DNA from: Morella rubra
Taxonomy: Eukaryota; Streptophyta; Magnoliopsida; Fagales; Myricaceae
Direction of reading: 5' to 3'
DNA: 64,000 nt
Assembly: GCA_003952965.2 (NCBI GenBank)
Contig: CM025855.1
Location: 7,721,459 to 7,785,458 of the forward strand
Shown here: positions 11,201 through 23,350 of the stretch, one piece after another
Numbering within the stretch: the stretch's first letter is position 1
Layout: each line of letters opens with the position of its first letter
Program-made: the position numbers and the translations under genes
The notes under the pieces: generated by a model
Seen by the model: only the letters and a program-made list of their open reading frames with translations
Databases searched by the model: none
What the model was told of the DNA's origin: nothing

Positions 11201-13844
11201 GACTCGAGCAAGATTGGTTTGAGACTTCACTCTGGGCTTCGATGGTGCAGTTTCCTTCGCAGCCCTCAACTAGAGTTAGAAAATGAAGGAGTTAAGCTCA
11301 GTAGTTAAATACTTGGAAAAGGCTTAGATAAGTACTTGCTTAACACTCTGGTGTTCTTTCGAAACCAACAAACACCTATAGGGCAAGCCTCTAGATGATA
11401 CTACTTTGATATCTTTACATTAGATTACATTGGATATCGACCACACAGTGTTGCTATTGATAAACATGGAACAATAGATAAATAAATGCAATTTTTATTG
11501 TGATACTGTTGTTGGAAATCCAAACCTTTGGATACTGATGTCGCCGTTGTTCCAAGCTAGTTTTGTTAGCTTTCACAGAAAGTCCAGTCTTTTGGGATGG
11601 ATCAGTACTTTTTAGTGATTCATCAGCATTTACTGCATCACATTCAAGGCTCTGATTTAATCCAATCCCAGGTTCAGCATTAACAACGGTGCTAGATGCT
11701 TTATCAGCATTGACAGCATCACCATGCAGGGTATGATTTACTTTGATCTCCTGCTCATCATTAACCAAATGGAAGTTGTCACACAAAGTTATCTCTGGCT
11801 CATCATTAACTGAAAGAAACTTGTCACACCCAGTTTCAGTTTGATGTGCTTCCTCAGCATTAACATCTTCAGTAACATCATATACCAAAACATCAGCATT
11901 GTTTAAAGCAGATTCCATCTGAGGGGCAGAAAATGAAACCCCTGGATTTTTCATTTCATATGCTGTCACTTCATACTCCCCTTGATACTCTGAACCTCTA
12001 GGGCTCTCATTGAAATGAGCGTAATGGCTACCTTCATTTACATGCGCAAATTCCTCCCTGCTCTCCAAGACATCATTTTCACTACTTTCATACTCTTTCT
12101 CATTATGGCACTCTGATGAATTCTGATGAAGAAGACCCTTCTTCTTGAAGTGAGCTTCAAAATATGCTTTCTTCTCGATAACTGAACCTGGTTTTGAGCA
12201 TTTCTCGACCTCTTCCAGGTACCTGTTATGTGAGAAAGATGACCTCCTTTCCCAAGATAAGGGTTCGTTTTCAAACCTTCCAAATGATATGGAACCAGAG
12301 TGTAGAGAATCTGCCTGTTTATGTCAATAAAGTAGCTGTTAGAAAGAGAATAAGTGGGAAAAACATGTTGAAGAAAGGAAAAATTATTAAAGCATATTTT
12401 CCTATTCCGCCAGCTCTACAGTGATGTATTTTGCAAATATTTTTTCAATTTGATTGCAGTCTCCAAAGTCCTTCTTGGGCAATAGCCGCAAGTTTGCACA
12501 ATTCATTTCCACATAAGTGTCTTTGTGGTAGGTAGTTGGGTGCTCAACAATCTTAACTTCTGTGATTCAAGTTTATTCTGGTCTGGTTGGTCCTCGTTCC
12601 ATTTTCCAGTCTGGTTTGTCATGGTTCCATTTAAACCTAAAATTGGCTTCAACAATTTGCAACTCTATCATTGCATAACCCATACTTGTAATAGTAACTG
12701 AAATATCCAGGAAGCATTTATATGTATCATACTTGTGCACACACACATATGTAGCTATATGTCATAGGTATGCATATGACAATGATTGTTGACAGCACAT
12801 AATTCTGTCTCTGGTAGACATTACTTTTATCTACTTCCAGGCCCTGACTAGCTGCTATGATGTGAATTTAGGTTTTGATTCACAAATGTCTACCAACCAC
12901 AAAAACTTGCTCACAGTAGTTTATAACTTCCTCTTGCCGATTTGCTAATCTTTACTTCCTTATTTATTCCTTCTGATTTGATAATTTATGAGTTCATTGA
13001 GATAAAAAATAAAGAAAGAGTATGTCTTTTACAGATATCAGCATAACTTGAATCATGGTGTGTGCTATCTCTGTCATGAACAGAAGATTAAGCACAGTTG
13101 TAGAGAAGTGAAGATACAATTCAGTCAGCGAACTATGATTACATGCTTTTTTAATGGGGAAAAAAAAAGATCAAAATTAAAAATGAGAAACACTAAAAAT
13201 TTGTCGGTAGTATAAATGAAAACCACAGATCAAGAAGCTCCGTCATATAATGAGAATTCGATTCGATAAACACATGGCTGAGCTAAATGCTATGGAAATC
13301 AATGGGCCATCGTGACCCAGTAGGTGAAGAAATTTTATATACAAAAGGATTCGTAGTATATGCCAGACACTCTCAAATGGCTAATTATCAATGAGGTACT
13401 CACCCAACAACATATAAAAAAAAAAAAAATATTAATTTCCGGAACCGACTACGATTGACTTGTATTGTATCCATATGAAAATGTATCTGTGGATTTGGGA
13501 GGAAAGGCAGAAAATATTGAAGATTGCGTATATAGACCCGATCAGAAGCAGATTCTTTTGTCGTCCATAATGAACAAAAAAAAATAAAATAAAAAAGGAG
13601 AAATATTATGGTCCCAAAGAGTCAAACTTTTTTCTCCCGTACAATTCTGTAAAACTCAAGAGAAAAACTGAAGAAATTTCATTTCACAAAGTTAAATTTG
13701 AATTTGGGCCTTAATCAAACGCCAGAGAACTGCTTGAGAGATCCACAATGCAATTGACGAAGAACGGCACAAACACTTAGATCCTCAGCAAGAGAAGAAT
13801 ACCTGTAAGCTAAGGCCATACGATTCTTCAATCTCTCCCGCCAT
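8287..13844 (-). CDS. WDL7: WVD2-like protein with TPX2 domain (microtubule-associated), WDL7 type
   Basis: Nine exons on the minus strand: 13,803-13,844; 11,526-12,314; 11,048-11,269; 10,849-10,892; 10,683-10,772; 10,508-10,604; 10,342-10,413; 9,924-10,034; 8,287-8,769. All introns are GT-AG and the frame stays open for 649 codons. The start MAGEIEESYGLSLQ followed by a SGSISFGRFE/LSWERRSSFSHNRYLEEVEK-like block matches the N-terminus I recall for WDL7-type proteins. The TPX2 domain spans about residues 415-483 (GFSFKSDERAERRKEF, KLEQKMNAKEAE, EIKQFRRSLNFKATPMPSFY), the KLEEK-class microtubule-binding module. It is split over exons 6-8. The C-terminus ends LAVGVAS. The family binds and bundles cortical microtubules and affects cell elongation. 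The middle (about 165-246) holds degenerate VN[AD]E/D repeats. Intron 1, about 1.5 kb, is the largest. Confidence 0.92.
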
Positions 13845-14300
13845 TATCAGCCAAAAATGAATCACCGAACCCTCCCTAACCACCGGCAATCAAATTAACA
13901 AGTCGTCGCTATACAACAAACAACACTGCGAAAAAACGAGAGGAAGAGGGAGAGACAGAGTTTCACCGAGTACCTTAAACACGCATTTCCACGGAAACGC
14001 AAGACTCTCAGCTTCAATTCTCAAATCCAGGAATAGAACATTCCGCTCTAAATAATGGAGGGGGAAAGCTTGCGACTGAAAGAATCCAGAAAGGAATCTT
14101 AAGCAAGCGTGTTCTCGAGTGAAAGCACAGGAACAACAGAACAGTGTTTTTGCTCTTTTCGAAAGCCTTTGAGCTGTTGTTGTTGTTCTTCTTCTTCTTC
14201 TTCTTCTTCTCGATGTTGTTGCTAATGGCTTTTAACTCACTCTCAGTGCACTTCGCTTTACACCTGCATTGCTCTAAATCTACATCTAAAAATGAACCCA
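13845..14300 (-). promoter_or_regulatory. 5' leader and promoter of the WVD2-like gene, with AAG microsatellite
   Basis: Immediately upstream of the ATG at 13,844. It contains a GTT/CTT trinucleotide tract (about 14,174-14,208; AAG/AAC on the gene strand). A short GT...AG pair between about 13,927 and 13,974 could be a leader intron, but this is not proven. No clear TATA box was identified. Confidence 0.4.
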
Positions 14301-15364
14301 AAGGGTAGTTGCTTAAAAAGCTTTGTCAAATCGGTCAATCATGTGCTAGTTGTCCTTTTTTTTGTCCTCTTCTGCTCTCAAGCCGCTGAACGGACGCTTT
14401 TTGTTCCTCCGTCACGGCACACATGGGTGATGAATCGTGAGGCGTTGAGACGAGACGATCATTTATGGATGTAACGGAGGAGCCAACTGAAACTGACGGC
14501 GGTTAAGAAGAGGCACGTGTTGGCTTCATGCACTGTAGAAGTTTCCAGCTAAGATGGGGGAGACCGGAGAAGTGGTTGCAGTGTGAGAGATGGTTTGCTG
14601 TAACCGTTACCATTTACGGGGTTGGGTGCGGGTTCGGCATTCACGTGGGTCCATCTGATGGGAATGTTGCAAGATGAAGAAAATTACGAGACACCAGCTG
14701 ATGGGTCCATCTGATGTGCCTGACATGCATCTGCTTCATCTAGCTGACTTTTCATTTTCTTTATTTTTTTGTTTTTTCTTCTATCTAACCTAATATTTCT
14801 TTCTCCCTCGTTGACAATAACATTGAGCGAATCACCTAAAGTTTGCGATTTGGAGGTGACTCATGTTTAAATTTTCTAAATACTACCAATATTTTAAGGT
14901 GTACGACCAAATTACTCAATTTATGTGAGAAAAAGAAGGTATAAATTCAAGAGATTAGTAAGAATAAAAATCTAAATTCTCCCGTCATCCTTAAAAAAAC
15001 AAACAGAATCCTTTCTATTTCGTATCTTTAAATCCACGTATGAGAACTCAAATCAAAGCCTTCTAACTGAAAGCTGATAAGTACGTTGACTAATTCAACA
15101 ATATTTGAGAGGCAAAAACTGCAACATATGAAATTACAAAAAAAACTATATATATTGTACTCTTATATAACAAGATAGACATGCTTAGAAGAAAACAAAT
15201 AGAAAAAGGTTAATGAATTTTAAGAGATGAGACTTGACCTTTTTATCGAGGTTGAGGTACTTTCTCTCTTTCGGTAGTTGTTTTTGATTAATGCTTTTCT
15301 ACTAGTTTTAGCACGTGTTATAATTTAAAATTTGTAAAATGAGTTTTAAAAATGCTAGAGAAAT
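14301..15364. other. Intergenic, nothing recognised
   Basis: No exon, RNA gene or complete transposon recognised. The distal promoter of the WVD2-like gene may lie here. Confidence 0.4.
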
Positions 15365-15575
15365 TATATATAGGGTTTGTTTGTAAATAAAAATTTTACA
15401 CTTCCTAAAATTTTAACACAATAAAAAATTACAATATAATCTTTCTCTCTAAATCAAATCAGTACTTTTTACTATAATAAATATTAAAAATCATCTATCT
15501 CTTCACTTTTTCATTAAATTCAATACCCTAACATTTTAACCTCTCCAAAATTTTATAAACAAATAGACCCATAGA
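15365..15575. mobile_element. Possible hAT-like MITE with GTTTGTTT ends
   Basis: Begins AGGGTTTGTTTGTAAAT and ends ATAAACAAATAGACCC, roughly inverted. The interior mirrors TAAAATTTT motifs. It resembles the segments at 951-1,132 and 33,336-33,505. No target duplication established. Confidence 0.35.
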
Positions 15576-16385
15576 TTCCTGAAATCGTATTTGGGGTTGA
15601 TTGTTTTTGAATAAATAAATAAAATATTATACTATTTTTTTAAAATAACTTCATAAAATTATGATTATATATAAGATATATATCAAAATAACAAAGTTAT
15701 TCTAAATTGATTAAAATTTTACTAATCTTTTCCAAATATCGGACAGTAGAGAAATCATATTCCGGATTTTTTTTTATGAAACAAACAGTCTTATCCAACA
15801 ATTTTTACTTGCCAAACAAACATTCTTTTGCATGCCAAAAACTCATCGTTTCAAGGGCCCAAAATAAAGGAGATTATTGTAGTGATCGTGGGGAGGGACT
15901 CGTGAAATTGTCCCTCATATATTAAATTTGACCTGAGTGGGACCCCGAAACTTTTGGATGGATCATAGGGTTATGGATTTGAGTCAATCATACCACCATT
16001 CGATTCGGATCCATGGTATTTTAATCATGGTCGTTTTGATCTCTGAACAAGCAGTCGTATTGGGACAAACTTCGATCCTGTGCGTGCACGTGCATGGGCC
16101 CTGCGTGTCTCACTCTACCAAAGCATAGAGATGGGTCCCGGGCCGGCCACGGCTGTGTCAAACCGAGTTCGGATCCTGTCCCATCTTTGAATCGAGCACC
16201 TGGGACCACAGACAGTGGCCCTTCTCCCTGTACGGCTGAAATTGCTAATGGGAATGACCGGCCGGGGAAATAAAAAAGTAAAAACCAAATCACACCTCCG
16301 GTATGCTACTGGGGTTCAGAGAACACAACACAAGCTAGTTCAACCAACAAAGCCACAAAGCAGAAGTTGACTACCGTTTCAGCTT
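15576..16385. other. Intergenic, nothing recognised
   Basis: Contains a locally GC-richer stretch (about 16,080-16,270) without a recognisable coding pattern. Confidence 0.4.
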
Positions 16386-16399
16386 TTTAACAAAAAATA

Positions 16400-16735
16400 A
16401 ACAACACTTCGCACTCTCAAATATTGGATACTGATATTTTGTACTTTATTTTTCAATTTCGTGACATTATATTCCTAATGTGTTGATTTACCGTGATTTG
16501 CACCCTCTCATTAAATTTGACAGTAAAACTAACGAAAAATAGAGCAGACGTTTTGGCTACTTGAAGGCAAAAATGTCTTTTTATTCTATTTTGCATTAGT
16601 TTTAATGGTCAATTTAATAACGGATGCAAATCACTAACAATCGAAACATTAGGAGTTTAATATCACGAATTTCAAAGATAAATTACAAAGTGCAGTACCC
16701 TCGTGCTTGAGTGTAAAATGTAATTTTCTCCCAAA
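16400..16735. mobile_element. Fold-back MITE
   Basis: The left half (ATTTCGTGACATTATATTCC, then TGATTTGCACCCTC) is mirrored on the right by GGATGCAAATCA and GGAGTTTAATATCACGAATT. The right tip, GTGTAAAATGTAATTTTCTCCC, resembles the tip of family A at 3,994 and 56,470. The element is non-coding. The left tip is eroded. Confidence 0.5.
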
Positions 16736-17224
16736 AAAAATAAAAAATAAAAGTTATATAAAAGTTAAGAATCGTACGCCAGTTTGTCCTCTGCCGTCTT
16801 GCTCTGCTTAAAATCATTTAAATTTTGGAAGGAGTCGTTGGGGATTCAACTTGAACCTGTCAAGCTAGCAGGAAGTATCCCAAACCAAAACAGCTAGCAA
16901 CACAAGGCTAGTTTCATACAAACTACTATTTGATAATTTATTTTTATTTTTATTTTTTCTCAAAAAAAACTTACATTTTGTCACTGTACACTGACATCGT
17001 GTTTGTAATCATTTGCTGTCAAATTCTCATTCTTAACAGTAAATTTCCAAAACGAGTACGCTATTGCATTTGCCTCTTGGTTAAAATTTGAGATGGATGG
17101 AAAATAAGCAAAGCGACATAAGTTAAAGGGTCAATGGCCAATAATAATAGTACAACGGGCAAGTTACCAAAATTGTTGTTTGTGAGAGATAAAGTGTAGT
17201 TGTTTTTTTTTTTTATTCTCTTGA

Positions 17225-17590
17225 AAATGCATAAATGCACCAATAGTCCTTATAGTATAAGAAAGTTACAAATTAGTCTATGAGATAAACAAAGTTGCAA
17301 ATCAATCCTTGTGGTAAGGTTTCAGTTAAAAACACATTTTTCTGTCCATCTTCGTCTCTTTCACTAATGGTGGATGCTAGTCAATATTAACCACAGCGTG
17401 TTACGTATTTAAGTAGATGTCATAGTTCAAGTATTTGCCGTTAGTGAAAAGGATGAAGATGGATGAAAAAATGTGATTTTAACGAAAATCTTACTATAAG
17501 AGCTAATTTGTAACTTTCTTTACTTCAGAGACTAAAATTTATAATTTTTTTTATATATAACATAAAGACTATTAGATTCATTTTTGCCTT
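17225..17590. mobile_element. Fold-back MITE
   Basis: The left arm motifs (AATAGTCCTTATAGTATAAG, AAGTTACAAATTAGTC) are mirrored on the right (GAGCTAATTTGTAACTTTC, AAAGACTATTAGATTCATTT). Centrally, TCTGTCCATCTTCGTC mirrors GATGAAGATGGATGAAA. It is a symmetric non-coding element of about 360 bp. The sequence just right of it (17,595-17,700) has similar wording and may be part of a second decayed copy. Confidence 0.55.
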
Positions 17591-20087
17591 AAAAAAATCA
17601 CACTTTAGACCTCTAACTATTACACAATTTGCAATTCAAACTATTGAATTCATAACAGATTACAACCCAAACCACCGTTTACACTATGAAGCCCATGCAT
17701 GCTATAACTGAAAAGTTAATGTACATTACGGAGCATAGCGCGTAGTATAATTAAGGGGCCGGTTAGCACTTTAAGTACTCGTTGCTTGATTAGTGATTAA
17801 ATGATTTAGTTGAGCTCTTCTTTTTTCGATCGGTTAGACAATAATAACTCTCCCCGAACATAGCTAATTACGACTTTCATTAATTTTACTGTTCTCTCCA
17901 ACTAATGATCGGATCGATTGCATACGTTTTAAATTACGGAAGGCATACAATTGTCAAGGTTAATTTCAATTTGTCCACAAACATTAATTAATGTTGCAGT
18001 TCTACAATATGCCAATAAATTGAAGGCGGGGGAACTTAAACGGAGCTGGGAAGCGAAGATACCCTAACAACTCAGAAAAGTGGGCCTTCCCAATATCTTA
18101 TATATGCATGTCCCAGAATTTGGTGCATGAATGAAGCATATATATATAGAAGCCGTTCAGCTGTCTAATTTCAATTGAATTTGATAGTTAGGGTTTGAAA
18201 AGGATGTTTAACTTTGATGTCCCCCAAAATTTATCATTATAATTCAAGTCAGATCCAGATTGATTATTGGGGTTATGGCATTCATCATATATATGATACA
18301 GCAAGCTGCCTCCCCACTCCGGCAAGAGCTAGCTTTGGTGGTGATTGAGGTGTCTGCAGCCAGCAGGATATGCCACTTGCCTTCACAAGCCACCCGGAGG
18401 AGTCCTCTCATGGTTAATTAAATAACTAGCAAACCCAGCAGCTTACTTAGGGTACTTTTATGTTGATTATACTGGGAAAAGGGACTTAATTCTAACCTGA
18501 CAAACAGATATGAACATCCTACCTTATCCAGGGTTATGCTTTTCTCCTAGCTGTATATTTCAGATTAGTTTTCTAAAACCTTTAAAAATTAAGCTGGCGA
18601 CATCGATATTTATATTTATACTGAAAGCCTCACAAAAACAATATCTATATATGTCGAAAAATCACGAGACCCTACCATGTGGCGTCGAATACTTCAGTCA
18701 ATGATCTAATCTATCAAAATTCGGTAAGAAGACCCTATCATAACTCTAATTCTATGTCTGCTGCACTGTACTTTCTGCAGGATAAGCCAAAAGGGATGTG
18801 GGCTTCAGCCTTCAGGTTATCTGTGAAAATGGCAAATGGAAACGGAGCAACGAGGCCTAGAGTATTTTTAAGGAGATCTTACTACAAATGTGGAGATGTT
18901 AAAAGCGACGTAGTTTTGATAGTGGCCATATTGAGAATGTGACAGCTGTCGCATTGGCTGCCATGTTATAGCTGGGAGAGTACAATCATGTGGGTTCATG
19001 TGGCTTTGGTCCTTTCTCCTGGCTGTAGCTAATTGACGAACACATGAGAGAGAGGCTCGGATTATCCCTCGGAATTAACTATAGAAACATTGTCAGGATC
19101 CCGGATCACATTTTCTGCAGGAGAATCCTAGGAAGGACGCTATATATATCGTATTAAACCCTTTTCTTTCTTGCTTAATGGCATCCCTTGATTAGTTCTG
19201 CAAGAGATTGTCATTTGTAAACCAACAATTGCATGCATGTTCCACTGTATACTTTGCATTTGTGGTAGGTGATCTCTGAAAACATGAGAGTTCAATTTGT
19301 ACCAAACTCTGTTTTCACTAACAATCTATGGAATGTGATACAAGTCAAATCATAGACTCTTCCCGTGACTTTTGTTTAAGAACCTAACAGTAACATATTT
19401 CAGGTTTGTGAAACCACGTCGCAGACACAACTCGCGCAAAATTAGGCTTTTATAGCTCAATTGTAGAGATCTTAGTTCAAGAACTGACCCGTGCTTGTGC
19501 AGGGTAGGCCGACAGAGTTCATTGTTTGCTAGTGAATAGTTTAAGAAATGGGAGGCGATCGGCGCCACACGAGCATTATGCATACATATATTCCTTCTTG
19601 ACTTAAATTATATATTGTTAGCCAGTTGAATATGGGCTAATATCCACAAGATCTTATTTACAAATCTCACTGCATTTCCGATCGAGGAATTAATGGACTA
19701 GGTAGTCCAGTGCAGCTAGAATGGTGAAAAGTTGTAAATTGTTGTAAGCATAGTTGGGAAGAAAGGAGAGATCATGAAGAGGAGAATCCATATTAGATTA
19801 ACCGATTGCAATCTTCTATGATAATTTGCTGTAGATAGAGGTAGAACCTACATATCATGGGCATAAAATTGCATGTTACAGACATCAAGGGGACACAAGT
19901 TTGTAACCTAGTACCTCTGTGTTTTAGTTCACCTATGATATAGAACAGTAATCTTGATTTGTTATCTTTTCCTCCTGTGTCCTCATATTAAGCCACGAGC
20001 ATAATAGCTCAACAAGATTGTAAAAACTCTAGAGCTAATATTAAGGGAAGTGATCAGCATGGTGATCAACTTGTAGAGAGCTTTAAT
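17591..20087. other. Intergenic, downstream of the aquaporin gene
   Basis: No exon or RNA gene recognised. The last part holds the 3' UTR of the minus-strand NIP gene. ORFs up to 87 aa near 18.7 kb lack family resemblance. Confidence 0.4.
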
Positions 20088-21872
20088 TTATTTTCTCGGC
20101 AAGCTCCTGAGGAAAGATGAACTCTTGGTTAACTCCCGGAGTGGTTTGTCAGTGAATCTAATCATGTTATAGGCCAATCCACCGAGTATGGTGCCAACCA
20201 GCGGCCCTACCACATAAACCCAGAGTCCTTTGTAGATGTGCACCAGAAGGGCTGGCCCAATGCTCCGGGCAGGGTTCATAGATGCCCCACTTACTGGCCT
20301 GAAGCATAAATGAGAGACACCTGCTGGGTTAGTAAATGTCTACTCCATGTAGAGAAAAATCATAAGTTTTCTCATAAATTTGAGAGTTAAAAGCTGAAGT
20401 TGGGACTATATGGCTGAAATTAGGGAAATTACCCGGCAACAAAAACGTTTAAGGTTATTGTCATTCCCACAGCAATTCCTGCCAACTCTCCAATCTGCAA
20501 GATGGGGAAGGGAGGGATCTGTTTCAAACTTAACCCCAAATAAATTATACAGAAATCCAGAGAAAGTAAGAGGGCCTCAAAGCTTCACCAGAAAGTACAA
20601 GCCCATTCGTTAGGAAAAACTGGAAGACATAAACAGAAACAGTAATGGACTGAGACTCAATTCATAAGCAACAAGAGTTAGGAGACACTTACTGCTCTAT
20701 TGTCTGTGGAAACGCCCGAAATAACAAACATCAAAAGGAAGGAGATGATGATCTCAAGCACGAGAGATTGGAGATTGGATCCAACAGGTACAGTTCCAAA
20801 GAAAGAGTGCTTTGTTACAGGGAAAACAGCGCACAACGTGGCACTGGCAAGAACTGAACCCAATAATTGCGCCACGATATAAAGAGGCACCTGCAGAAAA
20901 AAAGAAAGAAAAAGAAAGCTTTAATCTTATACAACTTCATAACTTATAAATCCCTTAGGATAATTCAAAGAACGTTTCTGTCAGTTACTACTTAGATGAG
21001 GGACGTAAAATTGTAGGTACAGTACGTACTTCATAGACTTCTACATATTCTCTATTGATCTGTCAATAATCTCTTAAGCATTCTACCCCTACTTTTATGC
21101 CAAAATCTTTCTTTTGAGAAGTCTCATATTTGCAATGCAGGATATTCCCAAAATTGAAGTTAACCGTGAAAGATTCCCAATTAGTATTTTGGCGTTGCAT
21201 GAGGCTTCTCAAAGAACGTGTTTGAAGTAAACACGCGGTAGAACTTAGAATTGGAGAAAAAAAATTGAAACCTACCTGTTTGAGAGGAAAATGTCTGTAG
21301 ATTGCAAAAGTGATGGTCACGGCAGGGTTGAAGTGGGCGCCGGAGATATGACCGACAGAGTAAACCATGACCATTACAATCAAACCCCACACGACACAAA
21401 TCCCTGGAAACGATACTGAGCCGTATATCTTATTGACAGCAACCGAACCACACCCCATAAATATCAAGAAGTAGGTCCCAATGGCTTCAGCAATTACCTA
21501 ACAAACAGAGATTTCAGAGGGATATATGGGATTATCTTGTAATTCATGCATAAAAGCATTCTCAATGCTCTTTCTAAGAATTTAATTTTTTTTTTATAAA
21601 TCACCATTTGACATGATAAAAAAGTTAAGGTCTTGAATTTGATACCTCATTCTACATTTTCGTTTAATTTTAATTAAATATTACACGTATTAGACATACT
21701 AATAATACATAATTTTGTACTGCCGTCAACGGCCCAATTTTGTACTGCTTACCTTCTGAATGAGCAGAACTGTCTCGGATGAAGAGCACGGCCCTGCATT
21801 CCCTGCATTTCGACTGTTAATTGTTGTACTACTTTCCCCTACTTCCATGACTGAGATTTCCTTTGAAGGCAT
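20088..21872 (-). CDS. NIP1: NOD26-like intrinsic protein (aquaporin), NIP subgroup I
   Basis: Five exons on the minus strand: 21,753-21,872; 21,276-21,497; 20,693-20,890; 20,433-20,494; 20,088-20,298. All introns are GT-AG. The product is 270 aa, normal for NIPs, with six membrane spans. The two pore motifs are NPA at residues 97-99 (SGAHFNPAV) and NPA at 209-211 (SGASMNPARS). Counting from these motifs, the aromatic/arginine filter is Trp77, Val197, Ala206 and Arg212, the W-V-A-R set of subgroup I. That subgroup passes glycerol and small uncharged solutes such as arsenite. The soluble tail TKSSSFLRS places Ser262 where soybean nodulin 26 is phosphorylated by a calcium-dependent kinase. The start at MPSKEISVMEVGES was chosen because it is the first ATG of the open exon. 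A second in-frame ATG lies eight codons later. The exon-intron pattern is the usual NIP pattern. Confidence 0.96.
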
Positions 21873-22444
21873 TCTCCACTACCGAACGAATCAAGTTATA
21901 GCAAATATCGATGATCCTAAACTACCAAAAGGCTATCTTCTTTTTCCGTACGTAGCAATAGAAACTTTGATCTGGGAGTCATGGAAGGAAACTTAAATAC
22001 TAACAAAAGCAAGGATTGGTGGTCTTCCTGGTTTTGGGAGTCGTTTACGGAGTTGTGGGCGGCTTCTACTTTCTTGTCAAATATAGGCCTCAAACGGAAA
22101 CAAACGACCACAATTTTCATGTTGGATTACCTTTGGACCACTAAAACGTAACTGAGCTCTCTTTTTCTTTCCCTTTTTTCAGGGTCAACAAACATAGTCG
22201 ACTTTTGCCTACATTCTTTAGCTAGTGTGATGTCATATGCATCTTTTTTCCCAAAAAAAAAAAAAAAAAAGTAATATACTTCACAAGAAATTATTTCGGA
22301 AATAGATCTTAACATTACTTCAATCATAAGAAATGTTAATCGTTGTAATTTTCCTAAGGAGCTGTCAAACAAATCGCTACCCTAGACGTATGGTCTATAA
22401 AAACAATTTTTGTGACTAGAGTAGGAAAACTTATATACAATACG
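21873..22444. other. Upstream region of the NIP gene
   Basis: Immediate upstream DNA of the minus-strand NIP gene. It holds an A-run at about 22,252-22,270. No clear TATA box was called. Confidence 0.35.
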
Positions 22445-22565
22445 CTGCCAGTGAGCCTATGGTTGAATTGGCACGTCCTCCTTTTGGGAAGGGTTGATCC
22501 CGGTGGAGTCCCCTAACCGCAGGTTTGGTCATGCTCTCCTGTATTTGTTTAGGGAAAAAAAAATG
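22445..22565 (+). mobile_element. Putative SINE (tRNA-derived)
   Basis: An A-box-like element (CCTATGGTTGAATTGGCA) is followed about 30 bp later by a B-box-like GGGTTGATCCC, which lacks one base of the usual GGTTCGATCCC. The segment ends in an A-run near 22,555-22,563. Length and layout fit a plant SINE. No target duplication was confirmed. Confidence 0.4.
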
Positions 22566-22829
22566 ACGTAGGTCGGTCCACTTGAGTTGCTCAATCTACT
22601 ATGGAACCTATATCACGTCGGGGACTAGAAAAAATGTATTGTAACTGAGGGGAATAGATTTTATGACTTCGAGGAAGCCCATTGAGGCCCCTTGATAAAG
22701 AGCCAAGCTCATTTGAACACATGCAAAGCTCCTGTCGACTAAGAGATAAGCATTGTGGGAGAGACCGATAACCATCTTAAATGAGAATTCCATCAAACGG
22801 AAAAAGTAAAGCTCAAGAGAAGTTAATCA

Positions 22830-23350
22830 TCCAATTTTCTGACACCGCCGATGCTAGAAAAAATAAAATCTAGCCATTAAATGAATAAATAGGAACCGCC
22901 TTACTAAAAACCAATAAGAAAGAAAGAAGAAAAAAGTAGGCCCACTCGATTATTGAAAACCAGAAGATACGTGATAAAAAGGGACCGATCTAAAACAAAA
23001 AGGAAAAAGGGGCCAAGGTCCGGGAGGTCTCAGCCTAGATGATGAAGAGACTGTATAAATAAAGAAAGAAGAGGAAGGAAAGGTATGTATCTCTTAAACT
23101 TTATCTTTGATAACAAAAACCAGAAAAAGAAAATGATACTAAAAAATGATGACTGACAGTGGCATCGGAGAAATCCCCCTATGAGAAGACTTTGAATTCT
23201 AGTGTGTTATTTTTGCTTGCAGGAAGAAGGAAGAAAATTTTGGACTTTTCAACCTATCCCAAATAATGGACTTTAAGTCTAACTTCCTCGAACTTTTGAT
23301 CCAGTAAATTTTTGTAATAGGCCAGTTGAAAATGACTCTATCATTAACTA
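22830..23350 (-). repeat. Dispersed repeat: inverted copy of the module at 52.2-52.7 kb
   Basis: Read on the minus strand this matches the + strand at about 52,240-52,670 with many substitutions. Shared landmarks are a GATAACAAAAACCAGAAAA-like block, GGAGAAATCCCCCTA, GTGTTATTTTTGCTT and the AACTTTTGATCCAGTA/AACTTTTGGCCCAGTA pair. The 52-kb copy lies upstream of a decayed F-box gene, so this may be an orphan promoter region of such a gene. It could equally be a transposon. Confidence 0.6.

Noticed and set aside
12038-12283. 81-codon minus-strand frame
   Set aside because: Overlaps exon 2 of the WVD2-like gene in the wrong frame.
13927-13974. Intron in the WVD2-like gene leader
   Set aside because: GT and AG are present but the length of about 48 bp is below the usual plant minimum, and no transcript evidence is available.
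18290-18410. Possible microRNA precursor
   Set aside because: No mature sequence of a conserved plant microRNA that I recall is present, and arm pairing is weak.
18679-18942. 87-codon + strand open frame
   Set aside because: No family resemblance and no supporting gene structure.
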